From contig NZ_SMOD01000008.1 of assembly GCF_004353905.1 (NCBI RefSeq), positions 225,856 through 289,855 of the forward strand: a stretch of DNA of 64,000 nt, in the 5' to 3' direction. This document shows positions 32,854-42,608 of the stretch, piece by piece (position 1 is the stretch's first letter; every line of letters starts with the position of its first letter). Origin of the DNA: Paraburkholderia guartelaensis. Its GTDB lineage: Bacteria; Pseudomonadota; Gammaproteobacteria; Burkholderiales; Burkholderiaceae. The translations under genes and the position numbers were made by a program. The notes beneath the pieces were generated by a model that ran no database searches, was not told the origin of the DNA, and saw nothing but the letters and a program-made list of their open reading frames with translations.

Positions 32854-34314
32854 GTGAAATACCCGCTAATTGTTGGTTTGAGCATTGTTTTCGTCGATGT
32901 CGTCGTGTGGCGCGCGCGGATTCCTCCCCATGATTTCGTCAGGCTCTTCATACGGCTGGCGCTATTCGCGGCGTTGAGTTGGGTACTGTTCTCATCGGGC
33001 ATGAGTCCGTTCGGCCAGGCGCCGTACCGGGAAGTGGCAGAACTCCATTGGTTGGCCCAAGTGCTCGAAATCGTCTGGTGGCTGATGGCGGCACGTCTGT
33101 TTACCCTGTCGCTCGACTCACTGTTGCTGCCCCGTGCCTGGCGAAAGCAACGACTCTTTTCTGACGTCTTCGGCGCCGTCGTTTTCCTCGCCGCGGTCGT
33201 TGCGGCGCTCGCGTTCGTGCTTGAACTGCCGGTGCGCGGTCTGGTCGCGACATCGGGCGCACTGGCTATCGTGCTCGGCCTCGCAATCCAGAGCACGCTT
33301 AGCGACGTATTCGCCGGAATCGTGCTCAACGCCACGGAGCCGTACACGGTCGGAGACTGGGTCGCGATCGACGATGTGGAAGGCAAGGTCGTCGAAATGA
33401 ACTGGCGCGCCACGCACTTGTTGACCGGCCAAGGCAATACGCTCATTGTCCCGAACGCCATGACTTCCAAGGCGAAGATCTCGAACAACAGCCGGCCGGC
33501 AAATGTTCACGGCGTTTCACTCGTGCTCGAGATCGACCCTGAAGCACGGCCGAAGACCGTGATCGACGCACTGGAACGCGCGCTGACCGGAAGCAACGCC
33601 ATCCTCAAGATGCCCGCGCCCTATGCCCGCATGCAGCGCGCGACGCTGAACTCGATCCATTACGAGGTGGTCGGTTTCGTTGACGAAATGGGCAAGAAAA
33701 GGGTGACCTCCAACGAGCTGTTCGACTTGTGCTACCGGCACCTTGCGGCCTCCGGGGTGTCACTGCGTGCGCTGGGCGTGCCGGCGCCCGCGGTGGAGGC
33801 GCGTGACGCGAAGGAGGCGTTGCTCAAGCGCGTGTCGCTGTTCGAAAGCTTGAGTGCCGATGAGGTGACGCAGCTCGCGAAGCGTCTATCCCGGCACGAG
33901 TACCAGGCGGATCAACAGATACTCTCTCCGGACACCGTGCCGGATAGTCTCGCCATTATTTATGCGGGTGTGCTGTCTGTGACGTTCCGTGAGTCGACGG
34001 GTGAGCGCGAGCTTGCCCGGATCGGTCCTGGTGAAACATTTGGTGAAGCGGGACTGCTGGCTGGCCTGCCCATGCACGTCTGCATCACCGCATTGACGCC
34101 TTCGGTCCTTTTCGAGATCGGCAAGGACGACATGACCTCGTTCCTGAAGGAGCACCCCGAAGTCGCGAAGCAACTATGCCAGCTATTGGCATACCGGCAA
34201 GACAAGATCGGCAAGTTGACGACGGCGCTCCCCGCTGAACAGGAGCAAGGTCATTCGCTCTTTGAGTGGCTCTTCGGCAAGGTGCGCAATATACACTCCT
34301 TGTACGATTCCTGA
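32854..34314 (+). CDS. MscS-family channel with C-terminal cyclic-nucleotide-binding-like domain
   Basis: 486 residues. Four or so membrane helices (1-160), the MscS pore helix (about 130-160, rich in Ala, Gly and Leu), the beta domain (GDWVAIDDVEGKVVEMNWRATHLLT), the alpha/beta vestibule, then a cNMP-binding fold (about 330-450). The phosphate-binding cassette starts canonically with FGEAGLLAG but continues LPMHVCITA, lacking the Arg that binds the cyclic phosphate, so it may not bind cAMP. Such fusions are known as bacterial cyclic-nucleotide-gated channels and usually do not respond to tension. Monocistronic; 231 bases of empty sequence precede it. Confidence 0.88.
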   Translation: MKYPLIVGLSIVFVDVVVWRARIPPHDFVRLFIRLALFAALSWVLFSSGMSPFGQAPYREVAELHWLAQVLEIVWWLMAARLFTLSLDSLLLPRAWRKQRLFSDVFGAVVFLAAVVAALAFVLELPVRGLVATSGALAIVLGLAIQSTLSDVFAGIVLNATEPYTVGDWVAIDDVEGKVVEMNWRATHLLTGQGNTLIVPNAMTSKAKISNNSRPANVHGVSLVLEIDPEARPKTVIDALERALTGSNAILKMPAPYARMQRATLNSIHYEVVGFVDEMGKKRVTSNELFDLCYRHLAASGVSLRALGVPAPAVEARDAKEALLKRVSLFESLSADEVTQLAKRLSRHEYQADQQILSPDTVPDSLAIIYAGVLSVTFRESTGERELARIGPGETFGEAGLLAGLPMHVCITALTPSVLFEIGKDDMTSFLKEHPEVAKQLCQLLAYRQDKIGKLTTALPAEQEQGHSLFEWLFGKVRNIHSLYDS

Positions 34315-34501
34315 TACGTCGGAGTCCGAATCATATTCGCTCGCCGTTATGTTCCCGGCGGTGTCGATCCAGGCGATCCGGGTTTTGCCCGCCCGGCGAA
34401 TCGAACAACGCACGCAGGCAACCGGGTTCCCACTGGCATTGGCGGTAGGAATCGCACGCTTTACGTTGTAATATCGACGCATTCCAGCCCCGCACTGCCC
34501 C

Positions 34502-35461
34502 ATGACCGACGTCGCCCCCGACGAAGTACGCCTCGCCGCCGAGATCGAACGGCTCAAGGCCGAGTTTCCCAAAACGCGTGAGCTGTATCGCGAAGTGTGC
34601 GCGCTCATGTTCTTCCGTTACGGCATCACGCCCACGGCCAATCGCCTCTATCAGCTCGTGCGCCGTGGCAGCATGAGCACGCCTACGGCAGTGCTTTCGG
34701 AGTTCTGGGCCACCCTGCGCGAGAAGAGCCGCGTGCGTATCGAGCACGCCGATCTGCCCGAGGATCTGCAAGGGGCCGCCGGCGAACTGATGGGCGCGCT
34801 CTGGACGCGCGCCACGGCGGCCGCGCAGGCGTCGCTCGAAGCGCTGCGGCTCGAAGTGGAGGACGCGCGCCGCGCCGCGGAAGGCGCGACCGCCGCCGTG
34901 CGCGCAGACCTGGCCCACACGGAGGTGGCGCTCGAACAGCGCACCGCCGCGCTGCTCACGGCGCAGGTGCGCATTCAGGAACTGGAGCAAGCGCAAGCCG
35001 CAGCGGTTGCCACGCGCGGCGCACTCGAAGCGGAACTGGCGCGCGAGCGCGAGGCGAGCCGCGAACGCGACACGGCGCTCACCCAGGCGCGCGCCGACTT
35101 TGCGGCCGAGCGCGACAAGCTGCGCGCAAGCGCCGAACTCGCGGAAACGCGCTGGCAGGCAGCGGAGAAGCGCGCCCAGCTCGAAATCGAGCGCGAGCGC
35201 ACGGCGAACGCGCGTTTGCAGCGCGACGCCGAAGCCGCCGTGCAGCGTGCGGCTCGCACGGAGGAAAGTGCGCGCGCCGAAATTCAGGCACTGCAGACGC
35301 AGCTAGGCGATTTGCGCCACCAGGTGGGCATGCTCGAAGGCCGGCTCGACGCGCTGCGTTCGACCCACGAAATTCAGGTACGCGATCGTGAGACCGCACC
35401 GGAGAAGCGCGCGGCCGCGAGGCCGTTGCGAGCGGCGCGCAAGACGGGCCAAAAGGCGTGA
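34502..35461 (+). CDS. KfrA-like DNA-binding coiled-coil protein
   Basis: 319 residues: an N-terminal KfrA_N-type DNA-binding domain (EFPKTRELYREVCALMFFRYG...) of about 90 residues, then a very long Ala/Glu/Arg coiled coil (about 105-300) and a basic tail ending RKTGQKA. KfrA proteins are plasmid-encoded autoregulators that stabilise partition complexes; this copy lies among metabolic genes with no replication or partition gene near, so it is either a chromosomal KfrA-like protein or the window comes from a secondary replicon. Convergent with the Lrp-type gene. Confidence 0.82.
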   Translation: MTDVAPDEVRLAAEIERLKAEFPKTRELYREVCALMFFRYGITPTANRLYQLVRRGSMSTPTAVLSEFWATLREKSRVRIEHADLPEDLQGAAGELMGALWTRATAAAQASLEALRLEVEDARRAAEGATAAVRADLAHTEVALEQRTAALLTAQVRIQELEQAQAAAVATRGALEAELAREREASRERDTALTQARADFAAERDKLRASAELAETRWQAAEKRAQLEIERERTANARLQRDAEAAVQRAARTEESARAEIQALQTQLGDLRHQVGMLEGRLDALRSTHEIQVRDRETAPEKRAAARPLRAARKTGQKA

Positions 35462-35523
35462 AGTCTTTGGCCACGCGGCGATTCCATTGACATCCTGACT
35501 GAACGGCAGCGTTGCGCCGCGTA

Positions 35524-35997
35524 TCACTCGTCGCGCACGCGCACCGGCAGCTCGGTCTTGTACTCCACGCGGCGCAGCGCCACGGAAGTGTGAATGTCAC
35601 GCACGCCCTCGATCTTGGTGAGGCGCGTCATGACGAAACGCTCGATGCCCGCAATGTCGCTCGCCACCACGCGCAGCATGTAGTCGAACGCGCCCGTCAT
35701 CAAATAACACTCCATCACTTCGTCGTAGTTCGAGATCGCGCGCTCGAACGCGGCTAGCCGTGTCTCGTTCTTCTTCTCGATTGCCACCGACACATACGCG
35801 TTGACGGGAAAGCCTGCCTTCTCCTGATCGAGCAGCGTGACGTACTGCGTGATGACGCCGCGCTCTTCGAGCATACGGATGCGCCGGTAGAACGGCGAGA
35901 GCGAAAGCCCGAGCGATTCCGCGAGGTCCGCGGACTTCACGTGCGCGTCGCGCTGCAGGGCGTGCAGGATGGCCACATCCACGCGGTCGAATTTCAT
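35524..35997 (-). CDS. Lrp/AsnC family transcriptional regulator
   Basis: 157 residues: N-terminal winged HTH (DVAILHALQRDAHVKSADLAESLGLS, then YRRIRMLEERGVI) and C-terminal RAM ligand domain (MECYLMTGAFDYMLRVVASDI). It probably senses an amino acid. It is divergent from the indolepyruvate oxidoreductase gene (141 bases between), the standard place of its regulator, so aromatic or branched amino acids are plausible effectors. Confidence 0.93.
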   Translation of the reverse strand: MKFDRVDVAILHALQRDAHVKSADLAESLGLSLSPFYRRIRMLEERGVITQYVTLLDQEKAGFPVNAYVSVAIEKKNETRLAAFERAISNYDEVMECYLMTGAFDYMLRVVASDIAGIERFVMTRLTKIEGVRDIHTSVALRRVEYKTELPVRVRDE

Positions 35998-36138
35998 TGG
36001 CCAGCTTTCCCTGAAAAAGGTGTATTTGGGGCGAGTGTTGCTAATTCTCGAGCATTCTGTGGCTCAGTTTGGCACGAATCGCCGCTATTGGCTACCTAGA
36101 ATCCGCTAATACCCACAAGCCGAACAGCGGAGACAACC

Positions 36139-39100
36139 ATGAACATGCGAGCCGTCGAGACCGACCGCCAGATCGATACGGACTATCGCCTCGAAGACCG
36201 CTACCTGCGCGAGGACGGCGCGGTGTTTCTCACCGGCACCCAGGCGCTCGTGCGCATCCTGATCGAACAGGCGCGCGCGGACCGGCATGCCGGCCTGAAA
36301 ACGGCGGGTCTCGTCTCCGGCTATCGCGGCTCGCCGCTCGGCGGATTCGATCAGGAACTGTGGCGCCAGAAGGCACTGCTCGCGGACTTCGACGTGCGCT
36401 TCGAGCCGGGCCTGAACGAGGACCTTGGCGCGACCATGCTGTGGGGCGCGCAGCAACTCGATGCGTTTCCCGGCAAACGTGTGGAAGGCGTGTACTCGAT
36501 GTGGTACGGCAAGGGGCCGGGCGTGGACCGCACCGGCGACGTGTTCCGCAACGCGAACATGCTCGGCACCGCGCGGCACGGCGGCGTGCTGGCGGTGGCG
36601 GGCGACGACCATGCGGCGCAGTCGTCGATGTTTCCGCACCAGACAGATCACGTCTTCGAAGGCGCGATGATGCCCATTCTCTTTCCGGCGTCGGTAGAGG
36701 AGTACATCGAGTACGGGCTCACGGGCTACGCGCTTTCGCGTTTCAGCGGACTGTGGGTCGGTTTCAAGGCGATTACGGAGACGGTGGAAAGCGGCCGTTC
36801 GATGCGCGTGGGCCGCGGCGTGCCGTTGCGTTTGCCCGCGGACATCGCGGTGCCTGCGCAGCGCGGCTTCAATTACGACCCGCAATTGCGCTGGCCCGCG
36901 GAGCGCGCCGAACTGGAGCGCCGCGTGCTCGAAGAGCGCCTGCCGGCCGCACTCGCCTTCATGCGCGCGAATCCGCTCGACCGCGCGTTGCTGCGGCCTG
37001 CGCATGCGCGCGTGGGCATCGTGACGGTGGGCAAGGCGCATGCGGACCTGCTGGCCGCGTTCGAGGCGTTGGGCCTCACGGCAGAGCGCCTCGAACAACT
37101 CGGTATCGGGCTTTATAAGGTCGGCATGATCTGGCCGCTCGAAACGGAAGGACTCAAGGCGTTTGCCCGCAGCATGCAGGCGCTGTTCGTCGTGGAGGAA
37201 AAGCGCTCGTTCGTGGAGCGGCAAATCAAGGAAGCGCTCTTCAACGTGCGCGCCGACGAGCGGCCGTCCGTGCACGGCAAGACGCTTGGCGAGCACGAGC
37301 CGCTGCTTCCCGCCGCGATGGAGTTCGCACCCGAGCAGCTTGCGCACGCGCTGCAGCGGTTTTTCCGGCACATCGAGATCGATGTGCCGCTGGTCGCTAC
37401 CGGCGCAAGCCACGCGCGTTCGGGCGCGCAGCGCGTGATCGCGCTTTCGCAAGTGCCGCAAGGCGAACCGCTCACCCGCAAGCCTTTCTTCTGCGCGGGC
37501 TGCCCGCACAATACGTCGACGCGTCTGCCGGACGGCTCGCATGCCGCGGCAGGCATCGGCTGCCACATCATGGCGCTCGGTGAGGCAGGCAACACGGCGA
37601 CGTTTTGCCAGATGGGCGGCGAAGGCGTGCAGTGGGTCGGCATGTCGACCTTTACCGACATGCCGCATCTGTTCGTGAATCTCGGCGACGGCACCTACCA
37701 GCACTCGGGCAGCCTGGCGATCCGCCAGGCCGTGGCGGCGCGCGCGAACGTCACCTACAAGATCCTCTTCAACGACGCGGTGGCGATGACCGGCGGCCAG
37801 CCCGCCGAAGGCGGCCTCACCGTGCATCGCGTGGTGGCGCAGGTCCAGGCCGAAGGCGTGAACGAAGTCGTTGTGGTGACTGACCGGCCCGAGCAGTACG
37901 TGGGCTCGCTTGCGTTGCCAGCGAGCGTGACGCTCTTGCACCGCGACGCGCTCGATGCGCTGCAACGCCGTCTGCGCGAGCAGAAGGGCGTTTCGGTGAT
38001 CGTCTACGACCAGACCTGCGCCGCCGAAAAGCGCCGCCGCCGCAAGCGCGGCAAGCTGATCGATCCGCCCACGCGTGTGGTGATCAATCCGGCGGTGTGC
38101 GAGGGCTGCGGCGACTGTTCCGTGCAGTCGAACTGCATCGCGATCGAGCCGCTCGAAACGGAGCTGGGCCGCAAGCGGGCCATCAATCAATCGAGCTGCA
38201 ACAAGGACACCTCGTGCGTGAAGGGCTTTTGCCCGAGCTTCGTGACGGTGGAAGGCATGGAGCCGAAGCGCCCGGACGCCGCGCGCATTCAGCGCATCGA
38301 AGCGGAACTGCGCGCCACGCTCGCGCCGCCCGCACGCGTGCCACAGCCGCTGGAGCAACATCTGCGCATGGTCGTGACCGGCGTGGGCGGCACGGGCGTC
38401 GTGACGATCGGCGCGATACTCGCCATGGCCGCGCACCTCGAAGGGCGCGGCGCCTCGACGCTCGACTTCACCGGGCTCGCGCAGAAGAACGGCGCCGTGT
38501 TGAGCCACGTTCAGATCGCGCAGAGCCGCGGGCTCATCACCACTTCGCGTATCGGCGCACATGCGGCCAATGTGCTGCTGGGCTGCGACGCCGTGGTGGC
38601 GGCATCGTCTGGCGCGCTCTCGCGCCTGCCGGCCAGCGGCGCGCGCGCGATCGTGAACGAGCGCATCAATGCGACCGCCGACTTCGTACGCGACGGCGAT
38701 CTGCCGGTGAGCAAAGTCGTGCATCAAGCGGCGATCGAGAGCGCGATGGGTGCGGACGGCTCGGTGTTCTGGGACTGCACGGCGGCTGCGGAAGCGATTT
38801 TCGGCGACGCCATTGCCTCGAACATGATGATGGTGGGCTACGCGTATCAGTCGGGCCTCGTGCCGCTTTCCGAAGCATCGATCCTGCGCGCAATCGGGCT
38901 CAATGGCGCGGCCGTGAAGATGAACGAGCGCGCGTTCCTTTGGGGACGTTTGATCGCACAAGATGCTCGCGCGCTCGAACGCGTGACGGGAGCGGACGTT
39001 GCGGCCGCGGACACGCCGTTCGATTTCGCGCGCTTCGTGGCCGAGCGAGAGCGCGATCTGACGCAATATCAGAACGCCGCCTATGCGAAGCGCTATCGTG

Positions 39101-39669
39101 CGCTGGTCGAAACCGTCGCGCAGGCAGAGCGCGGAATTGAAGGCTCGCGCGGCGCGCTTGCGCAAGCGGCAGCGCGCCATTACTTCAAGGTGCTTGCCTA
39201 TAAGGACGAGTACGAGGTGGCGCGCCTGCACACGGATGGCGGTTTCGGCGCGTACCTCGCCGGTTTGTTCGATGGCACGGCGGGCAAGAAGACGTTCCAC
39301 ATGGCGCCGCCGATCCTCACACGCCGCGACGCGCAAACGGGACGCCGCAACAAGATCGCGCTGCGTGGCGTGTGGGCCGAGCCGCTGCTGCGCGTGCTCA
39401 AGCACGGCAAGGCGCTGCGCGGCACGCCATTCGATCCGTTCGCACGGCAACGCGACCGCGTGATCGAGCGCGCGATGATCGGCGAATTCGAGGACGACGT
39501 TCGCCTCGTGCTCGGCAAGCTTACGCATCAGACGCTTGCGTCGGCCGTCGGCCTGCTCGGCGTGCCGGGTGCGGTGCGCGGCTTCGGTATCGTCAAGGAA
39601 CGCAACTACGAGCGTTCGCGCAACGTGCGCGAAAAGTATCGCGCGGAGCTGGCGGGCGAGACGATTTAA
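36139..39669 (+). CDS. indolepyruvate ferredoxin oxidoreductase, fused large form
   Basis: 1176 residues joining all parts of a 2-oxoacid:ferredoxin oxidoreductase. Residues 1-330: pyrimidine-binding and transketolase-like domains. About 440-620: TPP-binding domain with GDGTYQHSG (about 515) and NDAVAMTGGQP. About 650: iron-sulfur cysteines CEGCGDCSVQSNC and, downstream, CNKDTSC and CPSF. About 745-930: the gamma domain (TGVGGTGVVTIG). The rest is the DUF6537-type tail. It decarboxylates arylpyruvates or branched 2-oxoacids to acyl-CoA, passing electrons to an acceptor. ATG has a GGAGAC site. An SDR gene follows by 40 bases. A large antisense frame over this gene is a GC-skew artefact. Confidence 0.95.
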   Translation: MNMRAVETDRQIDTDYRLEDRYLREDGAVFLTGTQALVRILIEQARADRHAGLKTAGLVSGYRGSPLGGFDQELWRQKALLADFDVRFEPGLNEDLGATMLWGAQQLDAFPGKRVEGVYSMWYGKGPGVDRTGDVFRNANMLGTARHGGVLAVAGDDHAAQSSMFPHQTDHVFEGAMMPILFPASVEEYIEYGLTGYALSRFSGLWVGFKAITETVESGRSMRVGRGVPLRLPADIAVPAQRGFNYDPQLRWPAERAELERRVLEERLPAALAFMRANPLDRALLRPAHARVGIVTVGKAHADLLAAFEALGLTAERLEQLGIGLYKVGMIWPLETEGLKAFARSMQALFVVEEKRSFVERQIKEALFNVRADERPSVHGKTLGEHEPLLPAAMEFAPEQLAHALQRFFRHIEIDVPLVATGASHARSGAQRVIALSQVPQGEPLTRKPFFCAGCPHNTSTRLPDGSHAAAGIGCHIMALGEAGNTATFCQMGGEGVQWVGMSTFTDMPHLFVNLGDGTYQHSGSLAIRQAVAARANVTYKILFNDAVAMTGGQPAEGGLTVHRVVAQVQAEGVNEVVVVTDRPEQYVGSLALPASVTLLHRDALDALQRRLREQKGVSVIVYDQTCAAEKRRRRKRGKLIDPPTRVVINPAVCEGCGDCSVQSNCIAIEPLETELGRKRAINQSSCNKDTSCVKGFCPSFVTVEGMEPKRPDAARIQRIEAELRATLAPPARVPQPLEQHLRMVVTGVGGTGVVTIGAILAMAAHLEGRGASTLDFTGLAQKNGAVLSHVQIAQSRGLITTSRIGAHAANVLLGCDAVVAASSGALSRLPASGARAIVNERINATADFVRDGDLPVSKVVHQAAIESAMGADGSVFWDCTAAAEAIFGDAIASNMMMVGYAYQSGLVPLSEASILRAIGLNGAAVKMNERAFLWGRLIAQDARALERVTGADVAAADTPFDFARFVAERERDLTQYQNAAYAKRYRALVETVAQAERGIEGSRGALAQAAARHYFKVLAYKDEYEVARLHTDGGFGAYLAGLFDGTAGKKTFHMAPPILTRRDAQTGRRNKIALRGVWAEPLLRVLKHGKALRGTPFDPFARQRDRVIERAMIGEFEDDVRLVLGKLTHQTLASAVGLLGVPGAVRGFGIVKERNYERSRNVREKYRAELAGETI

Positions 39670-39709
39670 AAGATCGGATAACTAACGGAAAACTACGGAG
39701 AAGACTCAG

Positions 39710-40477
39710 ATGATTGTGCAGGACAAGACGTTTTTCATCACGGGCGGTGGTTCAGGACTCGGCGCGGCGGTGGGCCGTCATCTGCTCGAGCGCGGCGCGA
39801 ACGTCGTGTTCGCCGATATCGACGTAGCCCGTGCGCGTGACGAGGCGGCGCTTGGCGGCGGCCATGCTCTGGCCGTCGAGGTGGACGTGACGCTGGCAGC
39901 AAGCGTCGAGGCAGCGATTGCGCTCGTCACGAAGCGCTTCGGTGCGCTGCATGGCGTGGTCAACTGCGCGGGGATCGCACCGGCGCAGCGCATCGTCGGC
40001 AAAGAGGGCGCGCATTCGCTCGATCTGTTCGCGAAGGTCGTGAGCGTCAACCTCATCGGCACCTTCAACGTGATGCGCCTCGCCGCCGTGGCGATGGCGA
40101 ACAATACGCCCGACGCCGGCGGCGAGCGCGGCGTGATCGTCAATACGGCTTCGGTAGCCGCGTACGATGGCCAGATCGGGCAGTCGGCCTATGCGGCTTC
40201 GAAGGGCGGCGTCGTTTCGCTTACGCTGCCGGCGGCGCGCGAACTGGCGCGCAACGGGATTCGCGTGGTGACCATCGCGCCTGGCATTTTCGAAACGCCA
40301 ATGCTGCTCGCCATGCCCGTCGAAGTGCAGCAGGCGCTGGGCGCGGGCGTGCCGTTTCCGCAGCGCCTTGGCCAGCCCGCGGAGTTCGCCGCGCTCGTCG
40401 AGCATATCGTCGGCAACCGCTATTTGAACGGCGAGGTGATCCGGCTTGATGGCGCGTTGCGGATGGCGCCGCGCTGA
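39710..40477 (+). CDS. SDR-family 3-hydroxyacyl-CoA dehydrogenase (HSD10-like)
   Basis: 255 residues, classical SDR: GGGSGLG cofactor loop (about 12-18), DVT after the third strand, NCAGI, and the YAASKGG active site with Ser upstream (NTASVAA). The insert around residues 90-115 and the GIFETPML and [19 protein letters not shown] segments are those of type II 3-hydroxyacyl-CoA dehydrogenases. An Asp after strand two (ADID) predicts NAD. It sits 40 bases after the indolepyruvate oxidoreductase gene and would oxidise 3-hydroxyacyl-CoA from the acids that enzyme produces. Confidence 0.9.
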   Translation: MIVQDKTFFITGGGSGLGAAVGRHLLERGANVVFADIDVARARDEAALGGGHALAVEVDVTLAASVEAAIALVTKRFGALHGVVNCAGIAPAQRIVGKEGAHSLDLFAKVVSVNLIGTFNVMRLAAVAMANNTPDAGGERGVIVNTASVAAYDGQIGQSAYAASKGGVVSLTLPAARELARNGIRVVTIAPGIFETPMLLAMPVEVQQALGAGVPFPQRLGQPAEFAALVEHIVGNRYLNGEVIRLDGALRMAPR

Positions 40478-40554
40478 TATCGCCGCGCAAGGGTAAGAAA
40501 GCCCAGCGGCCAACCGATGCCGCCCCTGACCAGCTGCGACGGCCGTTGTTTTGG

Positions 40555-40576
40555 CTGCCCGGTGCAAGTCGGGCAG
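40555..40576. terminator. hairpin downstream of the SDR gene
   Basis: Perfect 7-bp stem CTGCCCG / CGGGCAG with an 8-base loop, 78 bases after the SDR stop codon. Probable end of the oxidoreductase-SDR transcript; no T-run follows. Confidence 0.45.
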
Positions 40577-40679
40577 TGTGAGGTAGCGGTATAGCTGCGT
40601 TTGCGCGTGGTGCCGCGGGACGGGTGGCGACTGGCGCGAGAGCGCCGAGGACGACGACGCCTGTCTTTGACGACGGGGA

Positions 40680-40835
40680 TCAGCCGTTCAGTTGCGACTC
40701 GACGTTGAGGACGATCTGTGCGAGCGGGTTGTTGTCTGCGGACTGGGGCGCGAACTTGATCTGGGCGAACGTGACAACAGCCAAAGCGACGACGACGAGG
40801 GCGGCAGATGCGGCGATGCGGGGAATGTATTTCAC
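40680..40835 (-). CDS. small single-span membrane protein (GTG start)
   Basis: 51 residues: basic start, one hydrophobic helix (about 8-26, AASAALVVVALAVVTFAQI), then a short polar tail. A GTG start with a strong AAGGAAG site seven bases upstream fixes the N-terminus; the longer frame upstream has no start signal. No family recognised. The topology suggests an inner-membrane peptide with its tail in the periplasm. Confidence 0.6.
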   Translation of the reverse strand: MKYIPRIAASAALVVVALAVVTFAQIKFAPQSADNNPLAQIVLNVESQLNG

Positions 40836-41281
40836 AGGGACTTCCTTTCGAGGTGTAGGCAGAAACTGGCGAAGCTGACAGGGGGCCGAATCACTTCGAC
40901 GCCATGGCTGTCGACAACCGGCAAGGCCGCACACGGGGTCCGATCGCGCCTGGCGATCTGGACCGCACTGCAAAAAGAGGGGCGACCCAAACGCTGCCAC
41001 TATAAAGGTTTTACCCGTGTGTGCAGTGCGACACCCGGTCGCCAGTGGGTGCTTAATTCTTGAGCAGCGCTTCGTGATTGAAAGGTCTATGTAGGCCGTA
41101 ACGAGCAGTGCGGCACTAGACATATCGCGACTGCGGCGCCGTTCACGACGGGCGCGCGCTCCATGGATCGGCCGGCAAACTCCGCCTGCGCAATGCCTTG
41201 CCGGACGCCGCCACAAACGCTCCCCGATGCCTTATTGATGCAGAATCGGCGCAATGGCCACAACGACACGACCTGAATACG
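40836..41281. other. intergenic region, nothing recognised
   Basis: 446 bases between the small membrane protein and the hydrolase, which are divergent. No gene or clear dyad was found. CACTATAAAG at about 40997 is the only element resembling a -10 region. Confidence 0.4.
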
Positions 41282-41974
41282 ATGGACGACCCAGAATCGC
41301 TTTCCCTGGCACTGCCCGACGGCACTAAGGTCTCTGCGCTCCTCCGGGTGCCGGAGCACGCGCGAGCCCTGTATGTCTTCGCGCACGGTGCCGGGGCGGG
41401 CATGCAGCATGCCGGTATGTCGTCATTGGCCGACGCGCTTGCGGCGGCCGATGTCGCCACATTGCGCTACCAGTTTCCGTACATGGAGCGGGGCTCGAAG
41501 CGGGTGGACTCGCCGGCCGTGGCGCATGCTGCCGTGCAGGCAGCAGTCGCGGAGGCCCGCCGGCGGCTGCCAGCCCTGCCGCTCTTCGCGGGCGGCAGGT
41601 CGTTCGGCGGCCGCATGACGTCGCAGGCCCAAGCCATCTCCCCGCTCGACGGCGTGCGTGGCCTCGCTTTCGTCGCATTCCCACTGCACCCGGCGGGCGC
41701 GCCCGGCGTGGAGCGGGCACGGCACCTGGCGGACGTCACGGTGCCGATTCTCTTCCTGCAGGGCACGCGCGACAAGCTGGCCGAGCTTCACCTGCTGAGG
41801 TCGGTCGTAGAGACGCTTGGGCCACGCGCCACGCTGCATGTGGTGGACGACGCAGATCATTCGTTCCACGTGCGCGCGTCCTCCGGCCGGACCGACGCGG
41901 AGGTCGTGCTCGAACTGGCACGGACGATGTCGGCGTGGTTCTTCGCCGAAGGAGAGTTCGTGCCAGTTACCTGA
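41282..41974 (+). CDS. alpha/beta hydrolase, dienelactone-hydrolase/KANL3-like
   Basis: 230 residues, cytoplasmic. Catalytic triad is visible: Ser in GGRSFGGRM (nucleophile elbow), Asp in LQGTRDKLAE, His in DDADHSFHV. FAHGAGAGMQHAGM forms the oxyanion region typical of the KANL3/Tex30 subfamily, whose substrates are unknown. Start at the ATG at 41282, since the domain begins at once; the longer frame adds 28 unrelated residues. No neighbour gives a pathway. Confidence 0.88.
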   Translation: MDDPESLSLALPDGTKVSALLRVPEHARALYVFAHGAGAGMQHAGMSSLADALAAADVATLRYQFPYMERGSKRVDSPAVAHAAVQAAVAEARRRLPALPLFAGGRSFGGRMTSQAQAISPLDGVRGLAFVAFPLHPAGAPGVERARHLADVTVPILFLQGTRDKLAELHLLRSVVETLGPRATLHVVDDADHSFHVRASSGRTDAEVVLELARTMSAWFFAEGEFVPVT

Positions 41975-42336
41975 GCAAGCGCAGGTGCTCAATCCCTTCG
42001 CTATCCGCAGATGGTCTGTCGCATAGCCACGATTAGCGACGCCGTCGCGTCAGAGGGATGGTGTCGGCAACTTCGCTGCTGTAGTTGGCGCTCGTTGGTG
42101 GAGAGACCCTAAGTCGTATCTCACGCAATTCGTGGCGTCGAACTGTGTCGGTGGATGAGTCCAGGAAATCAGGCGCGAGTCGATAAATCTACAAAGACTT
42201 CAACTGAACCGAAGATCGAGTAGAGCCCGATTGGGAGTGCGTGAACGTCCGTTAAGGCTTGAGAAGCAGCCGACTATGCTTTTGGCTCTAACGTCGCTTC
42301 CTGGCCGGCAAGCGACCGCTCGTCGGCCAGTCGCCG

Positions 42337-42477
42337 TCATACTTCGGTTCGCTCTGCCATTTCAATAGCATCGTCGATCTCAATGCCGAGGTAGCGAACG
42401 GTCCTCTCGAGCTTTGTACGTCCGAGCGGCAATTGCACCGCGCGGAGGTTCTTCGTTTCCGCCGTTCACGTCGCCCC
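42337..42477 (-). pseudogene. tyrosine recombinase/integrase C-terminal remnant
   Basis: Read on the minus strand, the frame ending at a TGA at 42337-42339 codes for TKNLRAVQLPLGRTKLER followed by TVRYLGIEIDDAIEMAERTE. This is the very conserved C-terminus of a widespread tyrosine recombinase (family pattern NLRAVQLLLGHTKLE..TVRYLGIEVDDALE), with the catalytic Tyr in VRYLG. A stop codon about 45 codons upstream and loss of the rest of the gene show it is dead. The family's usual LGHTK is LGRTK here, losing the catalytic His. Confidence 0.75.
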
Positions 42478-42608
42478 CTCGAGTGGCGCAATCGCGCTTC
42501 AAAGCCGACTCGTAATCAGCATTCAGACGCGTATCAATACGCGGGTGGTGGGCCAGTGACGATCGCCGCCGCGTGGCGGCACACGAAACGGCGCGGCGGC
42601 TTCAACGT

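Noticed and set aside
36068..36090. TTGGCACGAATCGCCGC before the oxidoreductase gene as a sigma-54 promoter
   Set aside because: The GG and GC elements are separated by 11 bases, not the required 10.
36106..39528. Antisense open frame of 1140 codons over the indolepyruvate oxidoreductase gene
   Set aside because: Composition is the His/Arg/Ala mixture typical of the complement of a high-GC gene; no motif, and the sense strand has an intact known enzyme.
40540..40600. GGTGCAAGTC next to GGGCAGTG, resembling part of a cobalamin riboswitch
   Set aside because: The B12-box (GCCACTG) and the rest of the core are absent, and the downstream gene is on the other strand; the hairpin is better read as a transcript end.
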